Of a stretch of DNA of 64,000 nt, positions 1-11,861 are shown in pieces (the first letter of the stretch is position 1; every line of letters starts with the position of its first letter). The stretch is from Cadophora sp. MPI-SDFR-AT-0126. Lineage: Eukaryota; Ascomycota; Leotiomycetes; Helotiales; Ploettnerulaceae. The translations under genes were made by a program, and so were the position numbers. The stretch spans positions 434,001 through 498,000 of the forward strand of contig JAGMVK010000004.1 in assembly GCA_020747065.1 (NCBI GenBank), given 5' to 3'. The notes under the pieces were generated by a model. The model did not search any database and was not told where the DNA came from. It saw nothing but the letters and a program-made list of their open reading frames with translations.

Positions 1-502
1 CAGAAAGGCGTTCAATTCCTTACGAATACTATTATGTATACCAGAGTCATGGTAACTGTGCTGAGTCGCAAAACCGGAGCGCTGAGTTTGTATTGTGGCT
101 CAAGTGCAGACTATGGTATCCTCCTTCCACAATACTTTGGGTCTCCGTTTCCGTAACTTTCATGTAAACAGCTTACTACTCTACACTCCTTAATGACCGA
201 TCTAGACACCTACTTAAGGAGATCTATAAATGGTAACCAAAGCACTATCAGCTGTTATTTTATTGACTCCCAGACATACGCTAAGCTAGCCTACCCGCAC
301 TGAAGCGATCAAATAATCCCTGTCGTCAAGGTTGGAACAGACCAAAAATATTTCGAGCCTCAATGACGGCACCGTCAACATTCCACTCTGAGAATTTTCC
401 TACCAACGCCGTGGATTTACTTCCTAGGCCAACGACTCCCTGGCTCCGTCACCAAGAATCATAGCGCTGCTCGCTCGTCGGCGAGCCGCGAATGTTACCA
501 CA
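1..502. other. gene-free left edge
   Basis: No open frame or RNA gene could be supported in the first 500 bases. The right part is the probable promoter and leader of the pseudouridine synthase that begins at 503. Confidence 0.5.
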
Positions 503-1890
503 ATGGCACTCGTTGAAGTCCCGCAAACAACATCCTACCCTCCCCTCGAAGAAAAGAAGCCTCTCCAAGATCCCCCTCCCGTAGTTATCACGCCCTGCGA
601 TCCATGGCCACGACCTTACTTCCTCGAAAATGGATTGCGGCGAGTTGCGCCGTACCATTTCACCTACAACACATACTGCAAGGAGAGATGGCGAGGACGG
701 GAACTGCTCGATATATTTTCCAGCGAGTTTAGAGACAGGCCCCTGGAATACTATGTAAGTCTGGCAAAATGTATTGGTAATTTCTTTTCTAACAGAATTA
801 GAAAGATGCCATAGAGCGCGGAGCTGTGACTGTCAACGGCAAACCTGTGCCGACGACACAACATATCGTGAAGAATGGAGATGTCATATCGCATACGCTG
901 CACAGACATGAACCTCCTGTTACCGCACTTCCAATCTCGGTTCTACATGAGGACGAAGACATGATTGTTATAAACAAACCTTCTGGTGTTCCAGTACATC
1001 CTGCTGGGCGGTACAACTACAATTCCGTGGTGGAGATAATGCGGGCAGAGCGAGGACATGCGTGGAATCCACTGCCATGTAACAGACTTGACAGGTTGAC
1101 AAGTGGTGTCATGTTCATTGCTAAGCATCCAAAAGCTGCCGAGGATCTAAGCCAGCAGATCACGCAAAGAACTGTCAGGAAGGAGTATATCGCACGTGTC
1201 AAGGGAGAATTTCCAGAAGGAGAAGTCATCTGTGATATGCCCATCCTGCAGATATCGCCCAAGTTAGGCCTCAATCGCGTACGAGCAAACGGAAAGTCAG
1301 CCCGTACCGTCTTCAAGAAACTCGCATACTATCCACCCACAGCCGATTCCGAATCAGGAAAGTCAGAAGGGCAAGAAGGGTACTCAATCGTCAGATGTCT
1401 CCCCGTCACAGGACGAACGCACCAACTGCGAGTGCATCTCCAATTCCTTGGGCACCCAATCGCCAACGATCCAATCTACTGTAACAGGCGCGTATGGGGC
1501 GCAAACCTAGGAGCCAACGACGCAGATGCATCTCAAGACACAGATGAAGACATCATCACGCGGCTGTCACGCATGGGCAAGTCAGAAGTCGCTGATGCAG
1601 TTGCATATCACGACGAGATGGTCGATGAGTATAACAAGAAGAAAGCCGAGAAGATGTCGGGTGAGCTCTGCGACGTCTGCCAGACGCCTCTGTACACCGA
1701 TCCTGGGGAGCAGGAGCTCTCGCTTTGGTTGCATAGCCTGAGGTATGAAGATTCGGGAGGTGCGTGGAGTTATCTCAGTCCTCTCCCTTCATGGGCTCTT
1801 CCACCTGCGGGCTTCGAGGGCCCGACTGAAGTAGGAGGGATGGATGAGCTGGTGGAAGCGGTGAAAGATGAGAATCCCGAGATCGCGTAG
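503..1890 (+). CDS. RluA-type tRNA pseudouridine synthase (Pus9/Rib2-like)
   Basis: Predicted to isomerise uridine to pseudouridine in RNA; the fungal Pus9/Pus8 (Rib2 N-terminal) relatives modify U32 of tRNAs. Two exons are read, 503-754 and 802-1890, with a 47-nt intron (GTAAGT donor, TTAG acceptor, phase 0), giving about 446 aa. An S4-like RNA-binding segment lies near residues 70-122 (motif VTVNGKPV). The catalytic motif NRLDRLTSG follows, with the nucleophilic Asp near residue 181. The RluA motifs TGRTHQLRVHLQ and HPIANDPIY come later. The C-terminal 120 residues hold a CxxC pair (CDVCQTP) and lack the deaminase domain of yeast Rib2, so Pus9-like activity is likelier than riboflavin synthesis. 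The ATG at 503 is chosen because the first exon opens there and matches the usual N-terminal PYF/YHFTY segment. The exact RNA substrate is inferred. Confidence 0.85.
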
Positions 1891-4800
1891 CCCTTGCTTG
1901 GTTATGCGCCTGGTATCCCAAAATTAATATAGATAAAATTATGCTGCCATTTTCGAGGCCAATTAGAGACGAGTCCTCTAGGTTGGAAATGTAGCTGCGC
2001 GACTGTTAATGCGTGCATGACCTCGAAAGTCTGGAACTTGACTGGATGCTTGTCTGCTGTTGGTTTGTAGGCTGCTTTCTATCTCAGTCTTCTGCAAGGC
2101 AGAGGTAGTTCCATGGCTAGCACTCTTTGCGTGAAAGCGTGTCTTTGCTTGTTGCTTTTCGGGCAGATTTAGTCCTCGATATGCTCTCAATAGCACTGTA
2201 GATCTGGATGCCCAGCATCGTCTTATGAATTTGGCGTTGACAGCCCAAGTGAGCACACCACTTGGATACATAGAGCTAGAGCAATGGCTATCAAATGAAA
2301 ACTTGCTGCTCGTCAGAAGCTGGAATCGTCGCAGGTGAGACACGTAAATTCTGCATCAAAAACCCTTCCGGCAAAAGCAAAATATCTTGAGCGAGACCGA
2401 ATCCCAAGATCCGGGTAGCGAGACATCCAAGTCTCATCCGGGTCTCACAGTATTGGATGGGGTGGAATCCGGATGCCTGACTGACTGACTATCACTGCCT
2501 AGCCTCCGTACTTGTACCGGCCTATCTTGCTCGGCCTCCCAATAGGAAGATTAACTTGCAAAAAGCGTGTGTCAGGGAATAGAGAAAAGAAAAGAAAAGT
2601 GACGAGAAAGGAGGACGGGATGGAGAGTGTGATGTGATGGGCTGAGGCCTCAGCTTGGTTCCGCCAGTTGGGTAGCGAGACGCCGCTTACTTGTGGCCTG
2701 ATCTGATAGGTCACTCACGACTCAGTGTAACCACTGCTCACCGCCTCGATCTTCGCCTTGGCTGGCAGATATAACGAATCAGAGAAAGGACCTCGTAAAG
2801 TGTACTCTTAGTGTGATGAATTATTGAAGGGAGATGAAATGAGGTGGAATGATATTGAATCTCTGTATTGCGAGACCAAGGGATCGACGATCATAAACCC
2901 ATCCTCGCTTAAGGAAAAAAAAAAACAAAAGCTTCCCCAAACCCCAAACCCAACAAAATACTGCATGGTGCTTCCAGCATCCTCGCTTACACATTGGGGC
3001 AGGCCAGATGAAATTGCTGTCTGCAGACACGATTCCATTTCTTAGCAAGTCTGCAGCATCTATTTTGAAGAAGCCCAGCTTACGACTAACAGACACCGCA
3101 CCCAAAGATAGCACTTCGCCTCTCACTTGCGGCCCAATATTTGGAACGTCAATTTTGAAGAGAGTAAGAACAATTGGACTGGGATATATCGTTACCATCA
3201 AATGAAATTGAAGTGCAGTGGCATATTGAGGCTCGGAATCATCTATCCTACGGAAGGGGGAGGTAAAGGAACTGTCGGAATTGAGGTATGATCATGCTAG
3301 GATCAGGGTCTCGGCGGAATACTGTGATGAAGGTTTGGAGTGGAGAGGGATCCTGAGTGGACCCGGTGGGGTGGGAAAAGCCTCCAAAAAGCTTGCCGGA
3401 AAGGTGGATATGCAAACCATAACACTTCTTGTCCTTGCGAAGACTTTAGTACTCGTACTGTAGCTCTGGTCAGCCTTGAAGTTCTATGAACGAAGAACGA
3501 CATTGCGATTAGAGTACCTCATTTTGATCAAATTCTCCAGCATGACCTGAGTCTGAGACGTTCTATTATTTCTAACACTAGCTTGAGATGGTGGCGAATT
3601 TGAAGGAACACTTGTTTGTTGGCTTGTCATGTACAATACAATATGTGCCCAAGTTTGTTGGTTCTTCCAAAAAAAGAAACGAGGGCATAACGGGAGAACT
3701 CAATGACCAATGATCACCACAGACGTGGCCGTGGTGCTGGGAACGGAAGGCGTTTTAACTGTCCGAGAAACAAGCCGAGTCAATTTTGGTCTTGCGAATC
3801 TGTTGGTGTTGGTTGTTGGTTTGTAAGTTGCAATACATGTCGGTGTTTGAATATGCCTGCCGCATCGATGACGAGAAGGATCTGCCCTTCCTGACTCTCG
3901 ACCCAGATTTTAGACTTTCTCACGACTCACAATCCTGCCCTCCTTTGACATATATTTTAATCTCGGGCGTAGATCAGTCAGCCATTATCAAGACGATAAG
4001 AGCCCCAGCGGTAGATGTTGAAACGGGGAAGAAGCACAGTCCTCTGGGAGGTCTCAGGCCCAAACAACCCAACATTCATCCTTTCTCCATATCTCACTTC
4101 AAACCCTCATGGTTGATGTCCACTTTCGACCTGCATCCTGGCGGCCCAGGAGTCAAGAAATGGTTCCGGCTTCCTTCCTTGGACCCATGAAGTGAGTTAA
4201 GGAGTCGGCTGTTGGTAAATCGTATGTTCCTGTTTTGTATCTGCGGGCCGGAGCGCTTTTGGCATCATGATTCCGAAGCCAAGTGGGATCTTGTTGTTCG
4301 GGAGTTGGGTTAGGTTGGGTCAATTCTCTGCAAGTGTTGCTCGGGATTTGAATTCGCTTAGGCAAACCTCGTCTGTTCTTTCTGTCCAAGTTTCCGGATC
4401 ATCTGGAGATGGACTGGGCTGGAGGATATGGGACGACATGGGATTTGAAGAGAAGGATGCCATGCTCTGTCTCATGGTTCAGGGATACAAAAACGTGGGG
4501 CCGTCATGGCCTGATGACAGGGTGCTATGTGTGGTCCGTGGAAGGGTTCCATATGTCTCCATGCGATAAGGACGGCCCCCCGAAGATTTCGTGCAGCTTT
4601 TGTGAAAAGTTGTGCAAATCAACTGGAGAAGTGGTGTCAAGTTTGGTCGTGTGGCGCGATAGGTGATCTGCTGTTCTTGAGAGGGGCAAGTGCCGGGGTA
4701 TCTACCTGCGAAGGAGGGTTACATTGAACGTGGATATCCGGCGTATCCAATTGTAGTTAACAGTGAAAATGGCGCTGCATTTCCGTTCGAAATCAGTAGT

Positions 4801-6173
4801 GTTGGTTCCAAAGAGTTGTTTGCATAAGTGGAAGAACCGCAAACTACAGTCCGAATACCGAGAGAGTAAGCTCCAAGAGGAAAGGCAGCTGGGGCTCCAG
4901 GAGTTCAGTGAGGGATTGCACGGACAGACGACGAATTGGAATGCTACCGCTGCTTGGATGCTTCGGTTACAGACCTTCAACCGTGATCTTGGTCCGTTTG
5001 CTGGAAGAGATCCACTGCAAACAGGGACTCAGGACTGGCTGGCCGGGACCCTTGCGCCGAACCCCCATGGCCTCCTGGCGGGGTGTCTCACCAACGAACG
5101 GCACAATGACTTCTGGAATTCGTGGTTGAGAATGGATCGGTCATATCTTGCACAAAGCTCTGCATTCCTCTCGTGTTGATGCCACGAGGAGCGTTAGATT
5201 TCCCCTCCAAGCTGCTACAGACATGTTGAGAGGACATGACTTGTATGAAAAGCTATAGAATGAAAAATACTTTCTCTCTGGGACAGACAACCTGAGAGGA
5301 CACCACCATGGCTTGGAGAAGGCCCGATGTTCCGAGCGTGCCCCCAGGAAATCTCGACTGTTATTACTGTTTTAGGATCAGCGTCCGAAGAAAGCGAGAC
5401 GCCTGGTGCGGCCGCAACCGCAGATATGGAGCCTGAGAGGGCGTCTGGATTTTGCTGTCAGTGCAGTTAGTAGGCAATTAGTGGACAGCTAGCGCAGCAA
5501 TTAGTGTTTTCCTCTTCCGCGGGACGGGATTAACGAAGCAGAGCAAATGCAGAGGACTTGCCTGCTGCAGCTACTTGCAGCGTTTGCTCTCTTCTGTTCG
5601 ACCGCCGGTACCAGCCAGCCCTTGCTTCCCTTGCTGCGTCTGGTCTGGTCTGGTCTTGTCTTGTCTTGTCTTGTCTTGTCTTGTCTTGTCTGGCCTGTGT
5701 ACTCGTAGCCCTAATATTAACTGCTGGCTTGTCCCCCGTCAAATCTCCAATGAGCCGGTGCTTTCTTCCTTCCCCTCCCTTTCCTTTCCAATCCCATCCC
5801 ATCCCATCCTCAATAATCCACTGTCCAAACTTCCGACGCAAATCCTAGCACCACGTCAAAGGATGCTCCAGCTGGCCGGAAACTTTCTTTCTGTCTATCA
5901 GCCATCACTCAGCACCACCACGGCTACATAGAGGCGAGGATCTCCTTGGTCCCGCCTCTCTGGTACGACACCCAGCGCATCAATATCATTGAGCATATCA
6001 ACCCGACAATCTGTCGCCGGTACGAAAGAATTGACCCCCCGACATATGGGAAGTGCTGTACTAGAAACCGAAGGAAACATTTGCATGAGTTCTGGGAATT
6101 GATGGACCGATAAATACGACGATTGATCCTCACTCGAAATAATTAATTCCACCATCGCGACAGATCAATCAAA
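1891..6173. other. 4.3-kb gene-free stretch
   Basis: Many short open frames occur on both strands, the longest being 138 codons at 4763-5179 (+). None shows a recognisable domain, convincing splice structure or protein-like composition. The right end (about 5560-6173) is pyrimidine-rich and repeat-rich, and probably holds the promoter and leader of the gene at 6174. A non-coding transcript cannot be excluded. Confidence 0.5.
5639..5693. repeat. pentanucleotide microsatellite TCTGG/TCTTG
   Basis: Eleven tandem 5-bp units are visible: three TCTGG, then seven TCTTG, then one TCTGG. It lies about 480 bp upstream of the zinc-ribbon-like gene. A short CATCC run follows near 5800. Confidence 0.95.
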
Positions 6174-7347
6174 ATGAGTGCACCGGCAAAGGATGGACCA
6201 GCGGTCCCGGCTGAGAAGAAGGGTGGATTGAGCAAGATGGTGTCAAGGATGAAGACCGTATTGAAGAGAAGCGATGGTTCGAAACGATTGTCGTTCTCCG
6301 CAAAGTCTGCTCCGACCATAACACCTGCTGGACCAAGGTAAGGACTTGATGCTTCCCCTTCTCTACTGAATATATTTACTGACCAACAGTGTCACCAAAC
6401 CCACCGAATCAACACCAGTTGCTGCACCGGAACCAGTCGCTGAGCCAGTCGAGGCCACTACCGCTGGTGATGGAACTGAACCCACCAAGATAATGCGATC
6501 CCAGATTGATGCAGATAGAGCTAAGAAGCTGGCCGAGCGATTTGCGGTCACCATCGACCCATCGTACAATGGACCAGACAAGGAGATTTCTCGCATCGAG
6601 AAGCCCATCCGGATGCGCATTCACAGATCTTGCCACAGATGCAACACTACCTTCCGGGGAGCCAAGATCTGCTCCCAGTGCGAGCACGTTCGGTGCAAGG
6701 CGTGTCCAAGATACCCGTTGAAGAAGGCCGAGAAGAAAGAGAAGGAACCAGTCGTGGCAACTGTGGCTGGGATCGAAGCAGACACGTACTGGGGAGTGCG
6801 TCAACAGGTCTTATTGACGAAGCCGAGTCCAAAGCCAGGTGCTCAGCCGCTGGTAAGGAAGTCGCCCAGACAGAGGGTTCGCCGGACCTGTCATGAGTGC
6901 AACACTCTCTTCGCCAGAGGAACCAAGATCTGTGGCAGTTGTGATCATGTCCGTTGTGTTGAATGTCCCAGAGACCCGTAAGTTTCCTCGCCTAACTATA
7001 TTTGACTCTCAAGAGACTAATGATATCTCAGAGCCAAGAAGAAAGTATATCCTGATGGCTACCCTGGAGACGCGTTCTCGACCAACACCGCTCTCCCCGT
7101 CAAGTACTCCTGCCACAAATGCCTCAAGGTCTTTCCCCCGGTCCCTCACCCGGATAGCGAAGAAGGCATAGCCCGCAAAGAGAGTGGTGCTGAACCTCTC
7201 GCTTGTGTGCGCTGCCAGCATCCCATGTGCTCCGAGTGTCCGAGGGCACCCCCCACCAGAGTCGAACCCGCCCCAGATCCTGAAGTGTTGAAAGCAGTGC
7301 AGGCGAAATTGGCTGCCTTGAGTGTCTCGAATACAGTGGCATCCTGA
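6174..7347 (+). CDS. unrecognised protein with three Cys-rich zinc-ribbon-like repeats
   Basis: Function unknown. Three exons are read: 6174-6337, 6390-6977 and 7032-7347 (introns 52 and 54 nt, both with GTAAG donors), giving 355 aa. The N-terminus is basic and Ser/Lys-rich (about residues 15-45), followed by a Pro/Ala/Glu-rich linker. Three copies of a C-x2-C ... C-x2-C-x4-C-x2-C pattern follow: SCHRCNTTF with CSQCEHVRCKACPR, TCHECNTLF with CGSCDHVRCVECPR, and SCHKCLKVF with CVRCQHPMCSECPR. In the third copy the spacer between the first two CxxC pairs is about 18 residues longer. The paired Cys and conserved His suggest zinc binding. No enzyme motif, signal peptide or membrane segment is seen. 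Similar Cys-rich proteins of unknown role occur widely in Pezizomycotina, so the call stays descriptive. Confidence 0.75.
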
Positions 7348-8086
7348 CAGTAGCCGCACTTCACTTGGAGACACCGATACCGCTGGTGTAATGAGGAATG
7401 AAGACATATGATATGATATCGATGTGTGAGAAAGAAAGAGACGGATACGAATAGGACCGAACGATTACTTGACTGGTTGAGGGGTTAGGATAGCAAATTT
7501 TCCTTCATCTATTTCGCTTCCTTACATTCAAAAACATACAGGAACGATTTTATTTGTTTGAAATGTTTTGCTTGCATTTTAGCGGATACGAGACGAGATG
7601 CGACGATTTAAAAAATGGAGCAGGCAGTCAGTGTTTCAGATTCTTGATGAGGAGTGGTAGCTGTGGGAGCGGACATGATACTGAGGATATTGCGACTTTG
7701 ATGTTTCATTTCGTTCTTTGAGATGATGGATGAGTGTTGTGCTTGGGGATTGATTGTCGGAGTTTTGCACGGGATATTGGATTATGGATGATTGAGTGGT
7801 AGGAGGGAAGAGAGAGAGAGAGAGGAGGATGGTTGGAGGAGTTGACAACTGGGGAGGAAAAACATACTGACGGATGTGACAGAGCAAAAAGCACCGGTGA
7901 CCGAGGATGAAATGAAAGAGAATAGAGGAATACTGAATCACACCTCATTCTTTCTACTTTTGCTCCTCTTCTATGGCTTGCTGAGAATATTGATATCGTG
8001 ATCCACTAAGATGCAACAAATCTAGCCCTCTCAACCAGGGCTCGTGTTCGCCAAATGCTATGACAATGTACTTCGTTTGCATCCCC
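7348..8086. other. convergent intergenic region
   Basis: This holds the 3' ends of the zinc-ribbon-like gene (+) and the arabinonolactone oxidase gene (-). A GA-rich run (gagagagagagag) lies near 7810-7823. No further gene is supported. Confidence 0.6.
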
Positions 8087-9724
8087 TCATGCAGTAATCG
8101 TAACGTCGCTGGCGCGTAAATGGTCAAAGCTCTCCTCACTACTATTCCCACTCAACTCCCCCTTCTCACACTCATCATCCCAAACCTCGCCCGTAACCAT
8201 CACTCCTCCCCTCCTCAACCTCGTTCTACCAACCTCACACTCCTCCAACGCTAATCTCGGCCCATCGCCCATAATCAGCCGCCTATGCCACTCCCCAACG
8301 AACATGCCCTCGGGATCAGCACCATTGCGAATCTTCCGCCATTCAAGTAGTTTCTCCCCATACATCTCTTCGATGTCCTGCCCCGTACACTCGAAGTTCT
8401 TCGCCCAGTGCGGCTTCCCGCCCAGCTCACGCATCAGGTACTCAAAGCCCTGGTAGTAGCGGTAATGGCACGGCGGGTCCGAGTTGCGCGGTCGGTACAG
8501 CGTGGCGTTTAGGTAGAGCGTTGCTTCGTCGGTGCAGGTTGGGTCGAGGTGTGGGCGGGGTGTGGTTGAGTTTGAGGTCTCGGTGACGCGCACTTCGACG
8601 GGGGCGTGCACGTAGAGTCCCTCGGCGGAGTAGGGGATCCCGTGGGGAACGTAGTCTGGATCTGAGGGGGTGAGGTGGTTGAGCCAGGAGCTGAGGCGGC
8701 GGAGGGCCTCGGGGCCTTTGTGGAGGGGGATGGCCCATTCGTTGACGAATTGGCTGTAGAGGCAGTTCATGAGGAGGGCTTGTCGGGAGGGTTGGATGGC
8801 GGATGTGGTTGAGCCGTTCGGGAATCCGTATTGCATGCCGAAGACGAACCACTCTATCCAGGGCAGTACTCGCGGTACGTACTGCGCGAGATAGAGAAGG
8901 TTGTGATAGACGTGGTAGCCGAGCCAGGCGTCGTAGTAACTCTTCGGTGGTGGTTTGAGAGCTTCATCTGTCTTCTCAGCTGTCCAAACTACAGCTCTTC
9001 TTGTATACGGAAACCACCAGACACGTACGAACTCGGTCTGAGTCCATAGTTCCCTCTCCCAAGAATTGAACATCTTCACATCCGTATCGACGATTTGCTT
9101 CCACGCCAGAGTAAACGCCGGCACAGCTTGGAATGTGATCTCAACAATGATCCCCAAGGCACCCAGCGAGATGAGCGCAGCGCGAAACAGATCCGGATTC
9201 TGAGTTGGAGAGCAAGTTTCCGTCTTACCATTCGCAAGGGTGATCTTCAAAGCCAGAATCGACTGCGACAATATGCCATGGCGAAGTGTACTCCCATGTG
9301 TGCCCGTCGATATAGCTCCAGCAATACTCTGGTGGTTTATACTTCCCAAATTCGGCATAGCCAAGCCGACCTTATCCAGCTCCTCCCCAACCATGAACAG
9401 GCGTATCCCGCTCTGCATCACTACCACACAGCTTTCCTTATCCACGCTCAAGATCTTGTTGAAGTTGTCGAGGTTCACAAGCCAGGAAGACGTGCATGCC
9501 ATGTCCGAGGGCGAGTGCCCGCATCCAACCGTTGTAACTCTGCGCCTGCATCGTCTGGCGAGACTGACGACTTTTTCGACCTCCGCGATGGATTGCGGCT
9601 GGATATAGAGTTCGGGAGAGGAGTGGAAGGTACGCGCCCATGTTGACTGAGTGTGGTTTCTCGTTGCGCGGAAGGGAATATCATCTTTGCAATCTTGGAG
9701 AGCGGCAGTAATGGCGGGGTCCAT
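8087..9724 (-). CDS. ALO1: D-arabinono-1,4-lactone oxidase (ALO)
   Basis: Catalyses the last step of D-erythroascorbic acid synthesis, oxidising D-arabinono-1,4-lactone with O2, normally on the mitochondrial membrane. A single 545-codon frame without introns matches the family length of 530-560 aa. An FAD-binding PCMH domain covers about residues 30-210. The motif VGCGHSPSD near residue 66 contains the His (about 70) that carries covalent FAD in this family. The ALO C-terminal domain ends with the conserved MFVGEWHRR segment near residue 485. The start is the first ATG of the frame, at 9724. The stretch 8430-8830 is markedly GC-rich. The gene runs toward the zinc-ribbon-like gene. Confidence 0.92.
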   Translation of the reverse strand: MDPAITAALQDCKDDIPFRATRNHTQSTWARTFHSSPELYIQPQSIAEVEKVVSLARRCRRRVTTVGCGHSPSDMACTSSWLVNLDNFNKILSVDKESCVVVMQSGIRLFMVGEELDKVGLAMPNLGSINHQSIAGAISTGTHGSTLRHGILSQSILALKITLANGKTETCSPTQNPDLFRAALISLGALGIIVEITFQAVPAFTLAWKQIVDTDVKMFNSWERELWTQTEFVRVWWFPYTRRAVVWTAEKTDEALKPPPKSYYDAWLGYHVYHNLLYLAQYVPRVLPWIEWFVFGMQYGFPNGSTTSAIQPSRQALLMNCLYSQFVNEWAIPLHKGPEALRRLSSWLNHLTPSDPDYVPHGIPYSAEGLYVHAPVEVRVTETSNSTTPRPHLDPTCTDEATLYLNATLYRPRNSDPPCHYRYYQGFEYLMRELGGKPHWAKNFECTGQDIEEMYGEKLLEWRKIRNGADPEGMFVGEWHRRLIMGDGPRLALEECEVGRTRLRRGGVMVTGEVWDDECEKGELSGNSSEESFDHLRASDVTITA

Positions 9725-10465
9725 TAGGGACTAAGTTGTTGAGTTTAGCTAGAATGTCTTTCAAGACTGTAAGAATTATATAAGAATTATGAAAACAAAA
9801 CTTACGACGGCTCAACCTGGAGCTTGGGACAGAACGGAAACTTAAAATAGGAAAAAGTGATTGTTGGGGGTTTTCCTCAAAGGACGAAGGGAGGAAGAAG
9901 TGATCATGTATTTGAGGGCGGTGAACCTAAGCTATCGAGGTGCGTCGCGTCAAGAGGGGTCTTTTCGGCAGAGAGCCTGGAATGGATTGGACGAAACAAG
10001 TCGAACACCTGCAGCAATCCACAGCCTCGTCTCATCTTGAATCGTGCCATTACTCTTCCATCTGAATCGCAAAATAGTATAAACTGCTCGGTAAATGTTC
10101 AGTCTGTGGGTCATTTCGAAACATACACCTCATCTGAAGCACAAATAACACGACATGAACTTATTTAGAAACAATGCAGTATGGCTAGAAATGTACGTAA
10201 TTATGCTCCGTATTTTGCATCTAGCCGAGCCCTCAATGTAACCATTTGTTGACAATTTATGTACGGTTGAAGGATAGTGATAGTCAGATCCTTGCTGTTT
10301 CTCGGCCATATCATCACGCAACAGTTCAAGGAGAAGTACAGTATCGAGGCTTCGAGTACCATGAACATTTCTTTGAGACATATATCACATCCAGCAATCA
10401 CGACTGAAGATCTTCTCCCAACCGTCCAGTTTTGCTCAATATCTACCCATTACTCCCCTTTCAAG
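9725..10465. other. intergenic region between ALO and UreD genes
   Basis: Contains the ALO promoter on its left and the UreD 3' flank on its right, both on the minus strand. No ORF, repeat or RNA gene was recognised. Confidence 0.55.
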
Positions 10466-11455
10466 TCAACGAACACACATGAGCGAATCATCCCCAAAAT
10501 GACTCGATATCGAGCCCTCCTCTTTAAGCATACTCCAAATCCATACCCTACCTCCCTCCACAGTACGAGATCCAAACTTGACGACCGTACACCCCCTCAC
10601 CCTCGCAGCCGACCACAGAACCTCGTCCACTTTCTCCTGCTTTAACCTCGCTGCTCTCCAAGCCTCAAGTCTCGAGATAACCACCCCGCTATCCCTCTCA
10701 ACTTTCTCCTGTGATCTGAAATCCCTTGCTCCAATCCTAGGAAGAGCAGCAAATTCCGAGAGAAAGAACGCGGCCAGAGAATCCATCAATGGTCCTCGTA
10801 GCACCAGAGTTCCGAAGATCCCCAGCTTGTGCATCTTCTTCCTCAATCCTTTCTCCGTAGCTTCAGGCGTATCACCCTCCAAAACAACATTATCTCTCAA
10901 TAACAGTCTCGGCTTCTCGTGAGATCCTCTCGTCATCCACACTTCATTCCTTCCACTCCAAGCCCGTAGATCCCAGTCTTCACCCCTCGCAGTCCTTCCC
11001 TCAGATACCCAATCAAGTAAACACAAATTGCCACCATCAGCAACCATGAACTTTTGAGCCTGCTCATAAACACTCCCCTCAAAAGGCTGCACCGGATCAG
11101 GAAGCAGACAAACAGCCGCCCCAGGATGGATCGTCACATCCAGCCTTTGCCGCGTGACGACATCTCGTGATGGCGATTTGAAGATCTTAGTATGGCCCTG
11201 CGTCACAACGCTGAGCTTCGCGTCGGACTTGACTTCGATGGTGAGGTGGACTTGGTCGCCGCCGACGAGGCCGCCCCCGTACGTTAGGAGGAAGACGAGA
11301 ACGCTTTTTTGGTCGGATGATGGGGAGGGCGAGATGAGTTTTAGGGGGTACTGGAAGGAGATCTTGGATAAGCCAGAGAGCTTTTGTGGGAGGAGTTGGA
11401 TGGTTAGGTGGCCTTCTCCGGGGGCAGAGGAGGATGGGGGAAAGGGGGAGGTCAT
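10466..11455 (-). CDS. ureD: urease accessory protein UreD
   Basis: UreD (UreH) is a chaperone that, with UreF and UreG, loads nickel into apo-urease in the cytosol. An uninterrupted 329-codon frame has the family hallmarks: YGGGLVGGD near residue 60, TQGHTKIFKSP near 85, and PDPVQPFEGSVYEQ near 117. The length is within the fungal range (about 300-350 aa). No introns are evident. It is tandem with the Derlin gene, whose stop lies about 400 bp upstream. A nickel transporter gene sits about 42 kb away in this window, which fits a joint role in urease supply, although such distance does not imply co-regulation. Confidence 0.92.
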   Translation of the reverse strand: MTSPFPPSSSAPGEGHLTIQLLPQKLSGLSKISFQYPLKLISPSPSSDQKSVLVFLLTYGGGLVGGDQVHLTIEVKSDAKLSVVTQGHTKIFKSPSRDVVTRQRLDVTIHPGAAVCLLPDPVQPFEGSVYEQAQKFMVADGGNLCLLDWVSEGRTARGEDWDLRAWSGRNEVWMTRGSHEKPRLLLRDNVVLEGDTPEATEKGLRKKMHKLGIFGTLVLRGPLMDSLAAFFLSEFAALPRIGARDFRSQEKVERDSGVVISRLEAWRAARLKQEKVDEVLWSAARVRGCTVVKFGSRTVEGGRVWIWSMLKEEGSISSHFGDDSLMCVR

Positions 11456-11861
11456 GAAGGCGTGTTATTGGAAGATCGATACAGATCCGTAGACTTTCTC
11501 TCATGAGATGTTGATTGTCGGTTAGAAGCTGGGCATAGGTATAGCGGTAAATGTCAGAACGGGTGTGCTGAGATGCAGTATTTCTGGTCCCTCGCCTAAA
11601 CTGCCGGTGTCGCTGGGAGCAATGCAAACCTACAACGTCTCGCCTCAGATCTCTGCTACTATCAGAGCAGGCCACTCCAGCCATTGTTCGAATACGCAGT
11701 TCCCTGCTAATCCCCTGCACATTACGATCAAACAGATCTTAAGACTTTTTTTTTACATGTGGAGTCAAAAAATTGATATAATGGTCAAAAAGCTGCGCGA
11801 CTAGACGCCATGAAGATAGATTCATTTAGGTGTTGTTACAGTCTACTGATGACTGCCCATC
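11456..11861. other. intergenic region upstream of UreD
   Basis: Probable UreD promoter on the minus strand plus the 3' flank of the Derlin gene. A T-run at 11748-11755 is the only low-complexity element noticed. Confidence 0.5.

Noticed and set aside
4763..5179. 138-codon ORF (+) as a possible small gene
   Set aside because: No motif, no signal peptide, no splice context; composition looks random.
8442..9646. Long ORFs antisense or out of frame to ALO (for example 8442-8852 and 9095-9646)
   Set aside because: Shadows of the GC-rich ALO coding sequence; the ALO frame has full family similarity.
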